A program made the translations under genes and the position numbers. A stretch of DNA of 64,000 nucleotides from Nitrospira sp. GTDB lineage: Bacteria; Nitrospirota; Nitrospiria; Nitrospirales; Nitrospiraceae. A model generated the notes under the pieces. It was not told the DNA's origin, ran no database searches, and saw nothing but the letters and a program-made list of their open reading frames with translations. Location of the stretch: the NCBI GenBank assembly GCA_016873495.1, contig VGXC01000008.1, forward strand, positions 1-64,000. The letters are read 5' to 3'. Positions within the stretch are counted from its first letter, which is position 1. Every line of letters starts with the position of its first letter. Shown piece after piece: positions 41,804-51,701 of this stretch.

Positions 41804-42760
41804 ATGACGGCACGCATCGCCACAAGACGTTCATCGCTGGTTATTGGCACGCGGGGAAGCAAGCTGGCCCTCTGGCAGGCCGAATGGGTCCAGGCTAGCC
41901 TGCACGTCATCGCCCCGGACCTTTCGGTCACCCTCCGGACCATCAAAACCTCCGGGGATAAGATTCTGGATGTGCCCTTAGCCGCCATCGGCGGCAAGGG
42001 TCTCTTCGTAAAAGAAATTGAAGAGGCCTTGCTGCGGGAGGAAATCGACCTGGCCGTGCACAGCATGAAAGATGTCCCGACCCAGCTTCCCGAACGGCTC
42101 GCGATCCTGTGCATCCCCAAGCGGGAAAACGCGCACGATGCGCTCATCAGCCGGAACGCCTGTACGTTGGCGGACCTGCCGGCTGGAGCCCGCATCGGCA
42201 CCAGCAGCCTCCGCCGGCAAGCACAGCTCCTGCACTACCGGCCGGACTTTCGCATTCAGATGTTGCGCGGCAATCTGGACACCCGCCTGCGCAAGGTTCG
42301 GGATGGGGACTATGAAGCAATCGTGCTGGCGGCGGCAGGACTGACTCGCTTAGGATGGCAGAACGAGGTGACGGAATATTTACCTTACGCGATCAGCCTT
42401 CCGGCTATCGGGCAGGGCGCCATCGGGATCGAAGGCCGCCGTGACGATACGTTTGTGGGCATGCTCGTCCAAAAGCTGGACCACCAAGAAACCCACACCG
42501 CCGTGGCAGCGGAGCGGGCCCTGCTGGAGCGGCTGGAAGGAGGCTGCCAGGTTCCTATCGCCGCCCATGCAACGATCCAAGGCGAAACCCTGTTGATGGA
42601 GGGGCTGGTGGCCAGCGTGGATGGTCGCCAAGTGTTGCGTGAAACGATCGAAGGACAGGCCTCCGAAGCCGAATATGTGGGACGCCAACTGGCTGAACGG
42701 CTGCTGGATCGCGGAGGCCAGGCCATTCTGAGCCAGATTTACGGGAAAGGCCGGCTGTGA
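41804..42760 (+). CDS. hemC: Hydroxymethylbilane synthase (porphobilinogen deaminase)
   Basis: The 318-aa enzyme joins four porphobilinogens. Signatures are VIGTRGSKLALWQAEWV, IKTSGDKILDVPLAAIGGKGLFVKEIEEALL, VHSMKDVPTQLP, IGTSSLRRQAQL, LRGNLDTRLRKV and LPAIGQGAIGIE. Cys248 in GGCQVPIAAHA carries the dipyrromethane cofactor. About eleven N-terminal residues (MTARIATRRSS) precede the fold. The stop overlaps the next start by 4 nt (GTGA). Confidence 0.96.
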   Translation: MTARIATRRSSLVIGTRGSKLALWQAEWVQASLHVIAPDLSVTLRTIKTSGDKILDVPLAAIGGKGLFVKEIEEALLREEIDLAVHSMKDVPTQLPERLAILCIPKRENAHDALISRNACTLADLPAGARIGTSSLRRQAQLLHYRPDFRIQMLRGNLDTRLRKVRDGDYEAIVLAAAGLTRLGWQNEVTEYLPYAISLPAIGQGAIGIEGRRDDTFVGMLVQKLDHQETHTAVAAERALLERLEGGCQVPIAAHATIQGETLLMEGLVASVDGRQVLRETIEGQASEAEYVGRQLAERLLDRGGQAILSQIYGKGRL

Positions 42761-44304
42761 CCAAAAAGAACGGCACCGTCTATTTGGTCGGCGCAGGGCC
42801 AGGCGACCCCAAGCTCCTGACGCTGCGTGGACAAGAATGTCTGCAACAGGCCGATGTCGTCCTCTACGATTACCTGGCTAACCCCCTGCTCCTCAACCAT
42901 GTCTCGGCTCAAGCAGAGCGCATCTACGTTGGGCGACGGGGGCGAGGACGATACCAGGACCAGGAGGCCATCATCCGTCTCATGATTGAGAAGGCTCAGG
43001 CGGGCCAGGTCGTGGTCAGGCTGAAAGGGGGAGATCCCTTCGTCTTCGGCAGGGGCGGGGAAGAAGCAGAAGCTGTGGCGGCTGCCGGGCTGCCGTTCGA
43101 GGTCGTGCCCGGCGTCACCTCCGCCGTGGCCGCTCCGGCGTATGCCGGTATTCCGGTGACCCACCGCACATTGGCTTCGACCGTGACCTTCGTGACCGGG
43201 CATGAAGACCCGGCGAAAGGCGCGGAGACCCTGGAATGGCCGCGCCTGGCTACAAGCCATGGGACGCTGGTCTTTCTCATGGGGATGAAGAACCTGCCGA
43301 CCATCGTCGAGCGCCTGTTGGCGGAAGGGAAACCGGGCGAGACGCCGGTGGCCCTGATCCGCTGGGGCACCAGGCCCGATCAACAGACCCTCGTGGGCAC
43401 GCTGACAACGATCGTCGCCAAAGCCCACGCGGCAGCGCTGGAGCCCCCCACCGTCATTGTGGTCGGCGAGGTGGTGCGGCTTCGCGACCAGTTGAATTGG
43501 TTTGAAACCAGGCCCCTGTTCGGCAAACGCATTCTCGTGACCAGGGCCAAGGAACAAGCAGGGGAATTGACCCAGCTTCTCAGAGCGTATGGAGCGGACC
43601 CCGTCGAATGTCCGACCATTCAGATCGTCCCGCCTGAGTCCTGGGAAGAACTCGACGGCGCGGTGGCCCGTCTCTCCCGCTATCAATGGCTAGTGTTCAC
43701 CAGCGTCAACGGCATCGGACCTTTCATGGAGCGGTTGCGCCGACACGGACTGGATAGCCGGGCGATGGCTGCTTTGCGGATTGCTTGCATCGGGCCTCGA
43801 ACCGCCCAGGAATTGGCTCGCTATGGCCTGCGCGCGGATTTGCTCCCCGCTGAATTCCAGGCCGAAGGGCTCGTCGAGGCCATGAAAGCCGCGGGAGTCA
43901 CAGGGCAACAGGTGCTGATCCCCCGCGCAGCGGTGGCGCGCGAGCTGCTTCCAGAACAGTTGCGCGCGCTCGGCGCAGAGGTATCGGTGGTCACCGCCTA
44001 CCGGTCGATCTGCCCGGCGGAGGACCGAGCCTGGCTGAAAGATCTCCTTCGGCAGAGCGCCCTCCACCTGATCACGTTTGCCAGCTCCTCGACGGTCCGT
44101 AATTTTTCCCAGCTCTTCGACAGTCAGCATGAGATGAAAACATTGACCGCCGGGACCGCCATCGCCTGCATCGGACCCATCACGGCCCACACGGCGGCGG
44201 ACGTCGGGCTGCCGGCGACCATCACGGCTACCCAAAACACCATTCCGGCCCTGGTGGAGGCGATTCTCAGGCATTCGGCAAGTCCGGCCATGGCCGCTCA
44301 TTGA
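42757..44304 (+). CDS. Fused uroporphyrinogen-III C-methyltransferase / uroporphyrinogen-III synthase
   Basis: The 515-aa protein combines CobA (residues ~5-245: VYLVGAGPGDPKLLTLRGQECL, VVRLKGGDPFVFGRGGEEAEA, TFVTGHEDP, LVFLMGMKNLP) with HemD (residues ~250-510: GKRILVTRAKEQAGELTQLLRAYGA, LVFTSVNGIGPFME, ITFASSSTVRNF, IACIGPITAHTAADVG). HemD cyclises hydroxymethylbilane, and CobA methylates the product to precorrin-2 for siroheme and B12. The fusion is common outside Proteobacteria. The start is a GTG overlapping the hemC stop. Precorrin-2 dehydrogenase may be the protein at 21832. Confidence 0.95.
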   Translation: MTKKNGTVYLVGAGPGDPKLLTLRGQECLQQADVVLYDYLANPLLLNHVSAQAERIYVGRRGRGRYQDQEAIIRLMIEKAQAGQVVVRLKGGDPFVFGRGGEEAEAVAAAGLPFEVVPGVTSAVAAPAYAGIPVTHRTLASTVTFVTGHEDPAKGAETLEWPRLATSHGTLVFLMGMKNLPTIVERLLAEGKPGETPVALIRWGTRPDQQTLVGTLTTIVAKAHAAALEPPTVIVVGEVVRLRDQLNWFETRPLFGKRILVTRAKEQAGELTQLLRAYGADPVECPTIQIVPPESWEELDGAVARLSRYQWLVFTSVNGIGPFMERLRRHGLDSRAMAALRIACIGPRTAQELARYGLRADLLPAEFQAEGLVEAMKAAGVTGQQVLIPRAAVARELLPEQLRALGAEVSVVTAYRSICPAEDRAWLKDLLRQSALHLITFASSSTVRNFSQLFDSQHEMKTLTAGTAIACIGPITAHTAADVGLPATITATQNTIPALVEAILRHSASPAMAAH

Positions 44305-44381
44305 ACGGGGCGACCGCAAGGTGCAATATTGTCAACGCACCCTTCATTAACCGCAGTCATGATTAGCGAACGGAGGACAGT

Positions 44382-44774
44382 ATGGTTCCTGTGAAGTCGT
44401 TCATGGTGCCGAAGGAAAAATTCATTACGGTGGACCGGGACACGGATGTGCGGAAGGCGGCCCAGGTGATGCGCGACCGCAACATCGGCAGCGTCTTCAT
44501 TACGAGAGACCAGGAAATCATCGGCATCCTTACCGATACCGATCTGGTGCGGCGCGTCGTGGCCGTGGGCGCCGATGCCGCCAGAACTCCCGTCGAGCAG
44601 ATTATGTCGGCGCCGATCCTGACTATCGAGGAAAACAAGACTATCCTCGACGCCAACGACATGATGGCCGTCCATCATTTGCGGCATCTCGGGGTGACCA
44701 GGGATGGCGCGCTCGTGGGTATGATCTCGGTGCGCGACCTGGTGGTATTCCTGACCAATCTGCCGAGAAAATAG
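44382..44774 (+). CDS. Two-CBS-domain protein within the hem block
   Basis: The 130-aa protein has two CBS motifs (FITVDRDTDVRKAAQVMRDRNIGSVFIT to LTDTDLVRRVV, and ILTIEENKTILDANDMM to ISVRDLVVFL). It is similar to the protein at 13445-13846. A ribosome site CGGAGGACAG precedes the ATG. It sits between cobA-hemD and hemB, so a nucleotide-sensing role in tetrapyrrole flux is possible, which is inference from position alone. Confidence 0.85.
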   Translation: MVPVKSFMVPKEKFITVDRDTDVRKAAQVMRDRNIGSVFITRDQEIIGILTDTDLVRRVVAVGADAARTPVEQIMSAPILTIEENKTILDANDMMAVHHLRHLGVTRDGALVGMISVRDLVVFLTNLPRK

Positions 44775-44783
44775 GAGCGAGGC

Positions 44784-45758
44784 ATGGCATTTCCCGATCA
44801 ACGGTTGAGGCGCTTGCGGCAGAGCGAACCCCTGCGCCGGATGGTCAGAGAGACGAGCCTCAGGCCCGCCGATCTGATCTATCCCCTGTTCGTGGTGACC
44901 GGCCGCGACCGGCGACAGCCGATTACGTCCATGCCGGGCCAGTTCCGCCTTTCGGTGGATCTGTTGGTAAAGGAAGCGGCCGAAGCCAGGCAGCTCGGCA
45001 TTCCAGCCGTGATACTCTTCGGCATTCCCGACAAGAAAGACGAGCGAGGCTCAGGGGCCTACGATCCGGACGGCATCGTTCAGCGTGCCGTTAAAACGTT
45101 GAAGGAGCAGGTGCCCGAACTCATCGTGATCACGGACGTGTGCATCGACGAGTATACGTCCCACGGCCATTGCGGCATCGTGCAGGATGGACGCATCCTG
45201 AACGACGAAACCTTGGATTGTTTGCGGACCATGGCGCTGACCCACGCCAAGGCCGGGGCGGACATGCTGGCGCCTTCCGACATGATGGACGGGCGGGTCG
45301 GCGCCATCCGTGAGGAACTGGACCGGGGGGGATTCAGCGAACTGCCAATTATGGCCTATAGCGCCAAGTTTGCCTCCTGTTTCTATGCGCCCTTCCGTGA
45401 GGCGGCCGATTCCAGTCCCAAGTTCGGGGACCGCCAGTCCTACCAAATGGACCCGGCCAACGCCCGTGAAGCTCTGCGGGAAATCGACTTGGATATCGAG
45501 GAAGGGGCGGACATTGTCATGGTCAAACCGGCCTTGCCCTTCTTGGACATCATTGCCGCCGCAAGGGCCAAGATCAACCATCCTATCGCCGCTTACCAAG
45601 TCAGCGGGGAATACAGCATGATCAAAGCGGCGGCTCAAGCCGGGTGGCTGGACGAGACCCGTGCCATGCTGGAATCGCTCCTTTCGATCAAGCGGGCCGG
45701 CGCCGATCTGATTCTGACCTATTTCGCGAAAGACGCAGCCCGGCTGCTTCACGGCTGA
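44784..45758 (+). CDS. hemB: Delta-aminolevulinic acid dehydratase (porphobilinogen synthase)
   Basis: The 324-aa enzyme condenses two aminolevulinates. Signatures: [60 protein letters not shown], the first Schiff-base Lys in [19 protein letters not shown] and the second in [14 protein letters not shown]. The metal-site segment [14 protein letters not shown] has two of the three Cys of zinc-type enzymes, with Asp at the middle place. The start is 9 nt after the CBS gene. The stop is immediately followed by ribF. Confidence 0.95.
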   Translation: MAFPDQRLRRLRQSEPLRRMVRETSLRPADLIYPLFVVTGRDRRQPITSMPGQFRLSVDLLVKEAAEARQLGIPAVILFGIPDKKDERGSGAYDPDGIVQRAVKTLKEQVPELIVITDVCIDEYTSHGHCGIVQDGRILNDETLDCLRTMALTHAKAGADMLAPSDMMDGRVGAIREELDRGGFSELPIMAYSAKFASCFYAPFREAADSSPKFGDRQSYQMDPANAREALREIDLDIEEGADIVMVKPALPFLDIIAAARAKINHPIAAYQVSGEYSMIKAAAQAGWLDETRAMLESLLSIKRAGADLILTYFAKDAARLLHG

Positions 45759-45762
45759 CGTG

Positions 45763-46710
45763 ATGAAGATTACCAGAGGCTTGGACGAACACCAGCGGGC
45801 CCCCTATCCCGTCCTGACAATCGGAAACTTCGACGGCCAGCACAGGGGGCATCAGGCTCTGCTTCAGAGCGTCGTGCGGACCGCCGCCGAGGCCGGCGGC
45901 ACTCCGATGGTGCTGACCTTCGATCCTCATCCCATTACCGTTCTGAGGCCCGGCATTGATCTGTTGCTCCTGACCCCCCTTGAGGAAAAGCTCGCACGCT
46001 TTCAAGAGGCCGGCATCAAGGAAGTCCTCTTTCTCACATTCAATGCCGCCTTGGCGACGTTGACCCCAGAGGAATTCGTATGCCAGGTGCTCGGAGAGGG
46101 GATCGGGGTCAAGGAACTCTTTGTCGGCCAGCATTTTGCGTTCGGGAAAGGCCGAGCGGGACACATGGACGACCTGCTCCGCCTCAGCGCCAAGACCGGC
46201 TTTCGCGTCCATGCGGTCCCCCCTGTGCTGGTAGATGGGGAGGTGGTCAGCTCCACCAGGGTCCGGCAACTGGTGCAAGCCGGGGAACTGCGCGCCGCCG
46301 CCCGCTGCCTGGGCCGTCCATATGGATTCAACGGCACCGTTGTCACGGGTGCACAACGAGGCGCGACCCTCGGTTGGCCGACCGCCAACCTCCGACTGCC
46401 GCAGCGCCTTGCCCTTCCGCCGGACGGAGTGTACGCCACGATCACACACTGGAAAACAAACCGGCTTGCCTCGGCCTCCTACATCGGAACACGCCCGACG
46501 TTTGACGCAGGGGAACGGCTCTTGGAGGTGCACCTGCTTGATCAACAGGTTCAACTGTACGGCCAGGAGATCCGGGTCGAATTTATCGAACGCATCAGGG
46601 GCGATCTGCATTTTAAGTCGGCGCAGGAGCTGTCCGCCCGCATTGAGCTGGACGTGCGGCTGGCCAGGGAAGCATTAGCCAACCAGCCGCCGACTTTGGC
46701 CGAAGCCTAA
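45763..46710 (+). CDS. ribF: Bifunctional riboflavin kinase / FAD synthetase
   Basis: The 315-aa protein has an N-terminal nucleotidyltransferase (VLTIGNFDGQHRGHQALLQSVV, VLTFDPHPITVL, FVGQHFAFGKGRAGHMDDL, VSSTRVRQLVQAGEL). The C-terminal kinase has FNGTVVTGAQRGATLGWPTANL, GVYATITHW, IGTRPTFDAGERLLEVHLLDQ and FIERIRGDLHFKSAQEL. It makes FMN and FAD. A GTG at 45760 or the next ATG at 45763 can start it. It is 4 nt after hemB, so it is coupled to the hem transcript. Confidence 0.94.
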   Translation: MKITRGLDEHQRAPYPVLTIGNFDGQHRGHQALLQSVVRTAAEAGGTPMVLTFDPHPITVLRPGIDLLLLTPLEEKLARFQEAGIKEVLFLTFNAALATLTPEEFVCQVLGEGIGVKELFVGQHFAFGKGRAGHMDDLLRLSAKTGFRVHAVPPVLVDGEVVSSTRVRQLVQAGELRAAARCLGRPYGFNGTVVTGAQRGATLGWPTANLRLPQRLALPPDGVYATITHWKTNRLASASYIGTRPTFDAGERLLEVHLLDQQVQLYGQEIRVEFIERIRGDLHFKSAQELSARIELDVRLAREALANQPPTLAEA

Positions 46711-46727
46711 ATAGAGACCATCACCTC

Positions 46728-48206
46728 GTGCACCGCGCAGCCCAAACACAGAGAAATTCCACGCAACTGGTTCAGCTTGTTGCCAGACACGCGAAGGCCT
46801 CCGGGCTCATTGAGCCAGGCCAGAGGCTCCTGGTTGCGGTCTCCGGGGGTCCGGATTCCGTGGCGCTTCTCTCGGTCCTGAAGGAACTGGCGCCGACTTG
46901 GCGGCTGACACTCGATGCGGTCCACATTAACTACGGGCTGCGCGGGGAGGAATCGGAAGAAGACGCCCGGTTCGTTGCCCGGCTCTGCGACCGCTTTGGG
47001 ATTACCCTGCACTGCAAACGAGTCACCGTGGCGCGAAAGGGGGGTGTCCGCGATCGCTCGTCGCTCCAAGAGCGGGCGAGAGAGACTCGGTATCAAATCC
47101 TGACAGAGCTGGGCCGAACGTTGCGGGCGGACAGGATCGCCCTGGGCCATCAAGCAAACGATCAAGCCGAGACTGTGCTTATGTGGATGCTGCGCGGGGC
47201 CGGCATTGCCGGGCTGGCCGGCATGCCGCCGATCCGTGAGTCCCTCTTCATCCGTCCGCTGCTTGATTTTTCTCGTGAAGCGATCCTGGAGTACTTGTGG
47301 AGTCGTGAGTTGCCGTTCCGGTTCGACTCGAGCAATGCCAACCCCCTCTACTTGCGGAACCGAATCCGTCACGAATTGCTGCCCGTCATGAAACGACTCA
47401 ACCCATCGATTGTCAAGGGCTTGGCTCGTCAGGCGGATATTCTCCGCGAAGACGATGCCTACTTGCACCGGTTGGCCTATGACGCGATGGCCCAACTGGT
47501 CCATACAGGCGATCAGGAAATCACGGTCGACAGGACCGGATTTTTGGCCCTTCCCCTAACACTTCAACGACGGATCCTGCGTATCCTTTTCCAAGACCTG
47601 CATCCGCGCCGCAAAGGACCTGGATACAGGACGATCGCATTGCTTCTAGAGACGGTATTTGAAGGAAGGACCGGAGCGGGCATCACCATCCAAGGCGTAC
47701 GTGCCACCCGCGAGTATGCAACCGTCCGCTTCCAAGCAGATCCGCCCTCGCGTGAGACTGCGGACGCAGCCGATGACGCAATGGGCCTTGCTCCCAACGG
47801 TCTGGCCCTGCCGGTTCCCTCATTACTCCGTTGGCCTCTCACAGGCCAGCTGATTCGAGTCAGTCTGGGGCCGCGATTCCTTCCTTCCGCCAGGGCCATT
47901 CCCCGTAACCAGGCTTGCCTTGATCTCGATTCTGTGTCCCTGCCGTTGAAAGTTCGATCATGGCAGCCGGGCGATGTTTTTCAGCCGGCAGGGATGGGAG
48001 GGCAGACCAAAAAGTTGCAGGATTTTTTCTCGGACATCAAGCTGCCACGCCACGCGCGCACACGCGTCCCCATCATCCTGGCCTCGGAAGGTATTCTTTG
48101 GGTGGCAGGCCATCGGACCGATCACCGGTTTTACGCTCGGGTAGGCACGCGGCGGACTCTGCGACTTGAACTACTGGAGTCTACGTCAGAAGGAGGAACA
48201 ACCTGA
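46728..48206 (+). CDS. tilS: tRNA(Ile)-lysidine synthase
   Basis: The 492-aa protein has the PP-loop SGGPDS (39-44), NYGLRGEESEEDARFV, GHQANDQAETVLMWMLRGAGIAGLAGMPP, and the YLRNRIRHELLPVM block. The long C-terminal domain holds VRSWQPGDVFQPAGMGGQTKKLQDFFSDIKLPRHAR. It converts C34 of tRNA-Ile2 to lysidine so that AUA is read correctly, and is essential. The start is GTG. The stop directly abuts the hpt ATG, which matches the frequent tilS-hpt-ftsH order. Confidence 0.95.
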   Translation: MHRAAQTQRNSTQLVQLVARHAKASGLIEPGQRLLVAVSGGPDSVALLSVLKELAPTWRLTLDAVHINYGLRGEESEEDARFVARLCDRFGITLHCKRVTVARKGGVRDRSSLQERARETRYQILTELGRTLRADRIALGHQANDQAETVLMWMLRGAGIAGLAGMPPIRESLFIRPLLDFSREAILEYLWSRELPFRFDSSNANPLYLRNRIRHELLPVMKRLNPSIVKGLARQADILREDDAYLHRLAYDAMAQLVHTGDQEITVDRTGFLALPLTLQRRILRILFQDLHPRRKGPGYRTIALLLETVFEGRTGAGITIQGVRATREYATVRFQADPPSRETADAADDAMGLAPNGLALPVPSLLRWPLTGQLIRVSLGPRFLPSARAIPRNQACLDLDSVSLPLKVRSWQPGDVFQPAGMGGQTKKLQDFFSDIKLPRHARTRVPIILASEGILWVAGHRTDHRFYARVGTRRTLRLELLESTSEGGTT

Positions 48207-48755
48207 ATGGAAAGTATTTTCGGGCGCCCGATCGTCACACAAGAACAGATGCGCACCCGCATCAAGGATCTCGGCCGGCAGATTGCGTCGGACTATGCGG
48301 ACAAGGACCTCATTCTGGTCGGTATTCTAAAGGGCGCCTTTGCCTTTTACGCGGATCTGGCCCGTGCCATCCGCATCCCGCTGCGGGTTGATTTTTTGGT
48401 GGTTTCCAGCTACGGCTCCAGGGCCAAGACATCGGGCAAGGTGAAGATGGTGACGGATTTAACGGAGAACATCGCCGGTCGAGACGTGCTGTTGGTGGAG
48501 GATATCGTCGACTCGGGCTTGACCCTGCAACATCTGACCAAAACCCTTTCCAAGCGCAAACCCAAATCGATCAGGGTTTGCGCTTTACTCAACAAGCCAG
48601 ACCGCCGTCAGGTGACGGTGCATGTGGATTATGTGGGGTTTGAGATTCCCGACAAATATGTGGTCGGCTACGGCTTGGACTACCAGCAGAAATATCGCAA
48701 TCTTCCCTATTTGGCCGTCCTGGACCAGGTCGACGAAGAAGGGGAGGCGACCTAG
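48207..48755 (+). CDS. hpt: Hypoxanthine phosphoribosyltransferase
   Basis: The 182-aa enzyme has DLILVGILKGAFAFYADLARAI, the VSSYGSRAKTSGKVKMVTDL flexible loop, the PRPP motif VLLVEDIVDSGLTL and VDYVGFEIPDKYVVGYGLDYQQKYRNLPYLAVL. It salvages hypoxanthine/guanine. Translation starts directly at the tilS stop (TGA-ATG). Confidence 0.95.
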   Translation: MESIFGRPIVTQEQMRTRIKDLGRQIASDYADKDLILVGILKGAFAFYADLARAIRIPLRVDFLVVSSYGSRAKTSGKVKMVTDLTENIAGRDVLLVEDIVDSGLTLQHLTKTLSKRKPKSIRVCALLNKPDRRQVTVHVDYVGFEIPDKYVVGYGLDYQQKYRNLPYLAVLDQVDEEGEAT

Positions 48756-48762
48756 CAAGCGG

Positions 48763-48792
48763 TTGTCAGCATTCGGACAACTATGTTAGAAT
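48763..48792 (+). promoter_or_regulatory. Probable ftsH promoter with a TTGTC/GACAA dyad
   Basis: TTGTCA (48763-48768) and TAGAAT (48787-48792) are 18 bp apart. TTGTC and GACAA within it form an inverted repeat (48763-48780), which may be an operator. The ftsH ATG lies 54 nt further on. Confidence 0.5.
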
Positions 48793-48845
48793 TCGCAGTC
48801 GGTTTGATTCCTTGCCCCGGCTGGTATGTAGGCTGAGGAGGAGTG

Positions 48846-50660
48846 ATGAATTCTCGGGTGAAAAATTTACTGTTCTGGGTCGTGGTGGGTCTGTTTATGA
48901 TCCTGCTGTTCAACTTGTTCAGCGTGCCCACCCACACGCCTGAAGAGGACGTGATCTTCAGCGATTTCATGGCCCAACTCGATAAAGGTGAGATCACCAA
49001 GGTGATCATCAAAGCGAATCATATCAGCGCCATTCTCAAGGACGGCACGCGCATCCGCACGTACTCGGCCGACTACCCGGACATGGTGAAAGTCCTGCGA
49101 GAACGGAACGTGCAGATCGAGGTCAAGCCGCCGGACGAAAACCCCTGGTACATTACATTTCTCGTAACCTGGGGACCGTTTATCCTCTTCCTAGGGCTCT
49201 GGTTCTTCCTCATGCGGCAGATGCAGATCGGGGGCAATAAGGCCCTGTCCTTCGGCAAGAGCAGAGCCCGGATGCTGACCGAAGAACGAAAGAAGATCAC
49301 CTTCTCTGACGTCGCAGGCATTGATGAAGCCAAGGAAGAAGTGGCGGAGATCATTGAATTCCTGAAAGATCCTCGCAAGTTCCAGAAATTGGGAGGACGT
49401 ATTCCCAAGGGTGTCTTGATTGTCGGCCCTCCCGGCACAGGCAAGACCCTGCTGGCCAAGGCCATCGCCGGAGAGGCCGGAGTGCCCTTCTTTAGTATCA
49501 GCGGATCCGACTTCGTGGAGATGTTCGTCGGGGTCGGCGCATCGCGGGTACGCGATCTCTTCGAGCAGGGGAAGAAACACGCGCCTTGCATCATCTTCAT
49601 CGACGAAATCGACGCCGTGGGACGGCTCCGGGGAGCGGGCCTGGGTGGAGGCCACGATGAGCGAGAGCAGACCCTAAACCAGCTGCTCGTGGAGATGGAC
49701 GGGTTTGACACCACCGAAGGGGTGATCCTGATTGCCGCCACAAACCGGCCGGATGTCTTGGACCCTGCGCTGCTGCGTCCCGGACGTTTCGACCGCCAGA
49801 TCGTGGTCAATCGCCCGGATTTGCGCGGGCGGAATGAAATTCTCAAGGTTCACACCAAGAAGGTGCCGGTGGCGCCGGATGTGGAACTGGAGAAGATTGC
49901 GCGCGGCACCCCCGGCTTCTCAGGAGCGGATCTCGAAAACCTCGTTAACGAAGCCGCATTGTGGGCGGCCCGCCAGAACAAAAAAGTCGTCGAGCTGGTG
50001 GACTTTGAGACGGCCAAAGACAAGGTGATGATGGGCGCCGAACGTAAGAGCATGGTCTTGAGCGACGAAGAAAAGCGGGTGACCGCTTACCATGAGGCCG
50101 GCCATGCGCTCATGGCTAAGCTGCTCCCGGGCACGGACCCCGTGCACAAGGTCACTATCATTCCCCGCGGACGGGCCCTGGGCATGACCATGCAGTTACC
50201 GACCGACGACCGGCATAACTATTCCAAAGAATTTCTCTACAATAACCTCGCGATACTACTGGGCGGACGGGTTGCCGAAGAGTTGGTGTTAAATCACATT
50301 ACGACCGGGGCCGGGAACGATATCGAACGGGCCACCGATCTGGCACGCAAGATGGTGTGCGAGTGGGGCATGAGCGAGAAATTGGGCCCGCTGACCTTCG
50401 GCAAGAAGGAAGAAGAAATTTTCCTCGGTCGCGAAATCGCCACCCGCCGCGACTTCAGCGAACAGGTCGCCCTCGAGATCGATCACGAAGTGAAACGCCT
50501 GGTCACCGAAAACTACGAGCGGACCAAACGGATGCTGACCGAGCACATGGGAACTCTCAAAGCTCTTGCCGAAGCGCTTCTCGAAAAGGAAGTGCTCGAT
50601 GCCTTGGAAATCGACCAGATCATCCAACAAGGCTCGTTGCCGCAGACCATGCCAGCCTGA
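48846..50660 (+). CDS. ftsH: ATP-dependent zinc metalloprotease FtsH
   Basis: The 604-aa membrane protease has two transmembrane helices (about 8-25 and 100-122) enclosing a periplasmic domain. The AAA module has Walker A GPPGTGKT (194-201), Walker [10 protein letters not shown] and the SRH region [22 protein letters not shown]. The zinc site is HEAGH (416-420). It degrades membrane and regulatory proteins. The ATG at 48846 follows GGAGGAGTG; a GTG one codon earlier is possible. It is downstream of hpt, with its own likely promoter. Confidence 0.96.
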   Translation: MNSRVKNLLFWVVVGLFMILLFNLFSVPTHTPEEDVIFSDFMAQLDKGEITKVIIKANHISAILKDGTRIRTYSADYPDMVKVLRERNVQIEVKPPDENPWYITFLVTWGPFILFLGLWFFLMRQMQIGGNKALSFGKSRARMLTEERKKITFSDVAGIDEAKEEVAEIIEFLKDPRKFQKLGGRIPKGVLIVGPPGTGKTLLAKAIAGEAGVPFFSISGSDFVEMFVGVGASRVRDLFEQGKKHAPCIIFIDEIDAVGRLRGAGLGGGHDEREQTLNQLLVEMDGFDTTEGVILIAATNRPDVLDPALLRPGRFDRQIVVNRPDLRGRNEILKVHTKKVPVAPDVELEKIARGTPGFSGADLENLVNEAALWAARQNKKVVELVDFETAKDKVMMGAERKSMVLSDEEKRVTAYHEAGHALMAKLLPGTDPVHKVTIIPRGRALGMTMQLPTDDRHNYSKEFLYNNLAILLGGRVAEELVLNHITTGAGNDIERATDLARKMVCEWGMSEKLGPLTFGKKEEEIFLGREIATRRDFSEQVALEIDHEVKRLVTENYERTKRMLTEHMGTLKALAEALLEKEVLDALEIDQIIQQGSLPQTMPA

Positions 50661-50759
50661 CCCATATTGCGAATGCTTCGGGGCCGATCGAACAACTTCT
50701 CCCTTCTTCCGTCTGCTTCATAGCACGATCCTGACCAGGCCCTCCTCAAAGGACAGGCG

Positions 50760-51653
50760 ATGACCGCTCCATTCGTTGCCAAACCAGATTTCCCACCGAC
50801 TCCTTTGAAGGCCCGTACTTACTCTCTTCCCCTTCATAGCCGGGTCCACTTGATGGGCATCTTGAACGTTACGCCCGATTCGTTTTCGGACGGCGGTCGA
50901 TTCCTCTCCCTCGATGTCGCGATCGCCCACGCACTCGCCATGGTCGAGGCGGGAGCCGACATCATCGACATCGGAGCCGAGTCCACACGGCCAGGCTCGG
51001 AGCGGGTGGAAGAAGAGGAGGAAATCCGTCGGCTCATTCCGGTCGTCAAAGAGGTCTGCCGGCGAGTCTCCGTTCCAATCTCCGTTGACACCACGAAAGC
51101 CTCCGTCGCTAAATTAGCCCTCGAAGCCGGAGCCGTCATCATCAACGACATCAGCGCATTGCGGAATGATGTCGAGATGGGCACGGTCGTCGCCGAAGCC
51201 GGTGCGGGTCTTGTACTCATGCACCTTCAAGGGACCCCGCAGACCATGCAACAGGCTCCGACCTACCAAGACGTCGTGGCGGAAGTGCGCCTCTTCCTTG
51301 CGGAGCGAGTCCAGGCCGCTCTGGAGTTCAACATCAGCCCCGCACAGATCATGCTTGACCCGGGCATCGGATTCGGCAAGAATTCGGATCACAATCTGAC
51401 GTTATTGGCACACATGCCGGAATTAGTGTCCTTGGGCTATCCCGTCCTGGTGGGGGTATCGCGAAAGGCCTTCATCGGGCAGATCCTGGGACGTCCGATC
51501 GAACAACGTGTAATGGGCACGGCAGCCGCCTCAGCGATGGCGATCTTGGGAGGCGCACGAGTGATCCGAGTCCATGATGTCGGCGCAATCCGAGACGTTG
51601 TCACAATGATAGAATCGATTCGTCGAATGCAACGACACCCAATCTCCATCTAA
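50760..51653 (+). CDS. folP: Dihydropteroate synthase
   Basis: The 297-aa TIM-barrel enzyme shows VHLMGILNVTPDSFSDGGRFLSLD, GADIIDIGAESTRPGSERV, ISVDTTKASVAKLALEAGAVIINDISALR, LMLDPGIGFGKNSDHNLTLLAHM and the end motif IRVHDVGAIRDVVTMIESI. It joins p-aminobenzoate to the pterin for folate. It is ~100 nt after ftsH and 48 nt before glmM, as in many bacteria. Confidence 0.95.
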   Translation: MTAPFVAKPDFPPTPLKARTYSLPLHSRVHLMGILNVTPDSFSDGGRFLSLDVAIAHALAMVEAGADIIDIGAESTRPGSERVEEEEEIRRLIPVVKEVCRRVSVPISVDTTKASVAKLALEAGAVIINDISALRNDVEMGTVVAEAGAGLVLMHLQGTPQTMQQAPTYQDVVAEVRLFLAERVQAALEFNISPAQIMLDPGIGFGKNSDHNLTLLAHMPELVSLGYPVLVGVSRKAFIGQILGRPIEQRVMGTAAASAMAILGGARVIRVHDVGAIRDVVTMIESIRRMQRHPISI

Positions 51654-51701
51654 TCAATAGTCATCTCGATCGACAGGACAGGCGAACAAGAGGAAGGGCT
51701 C

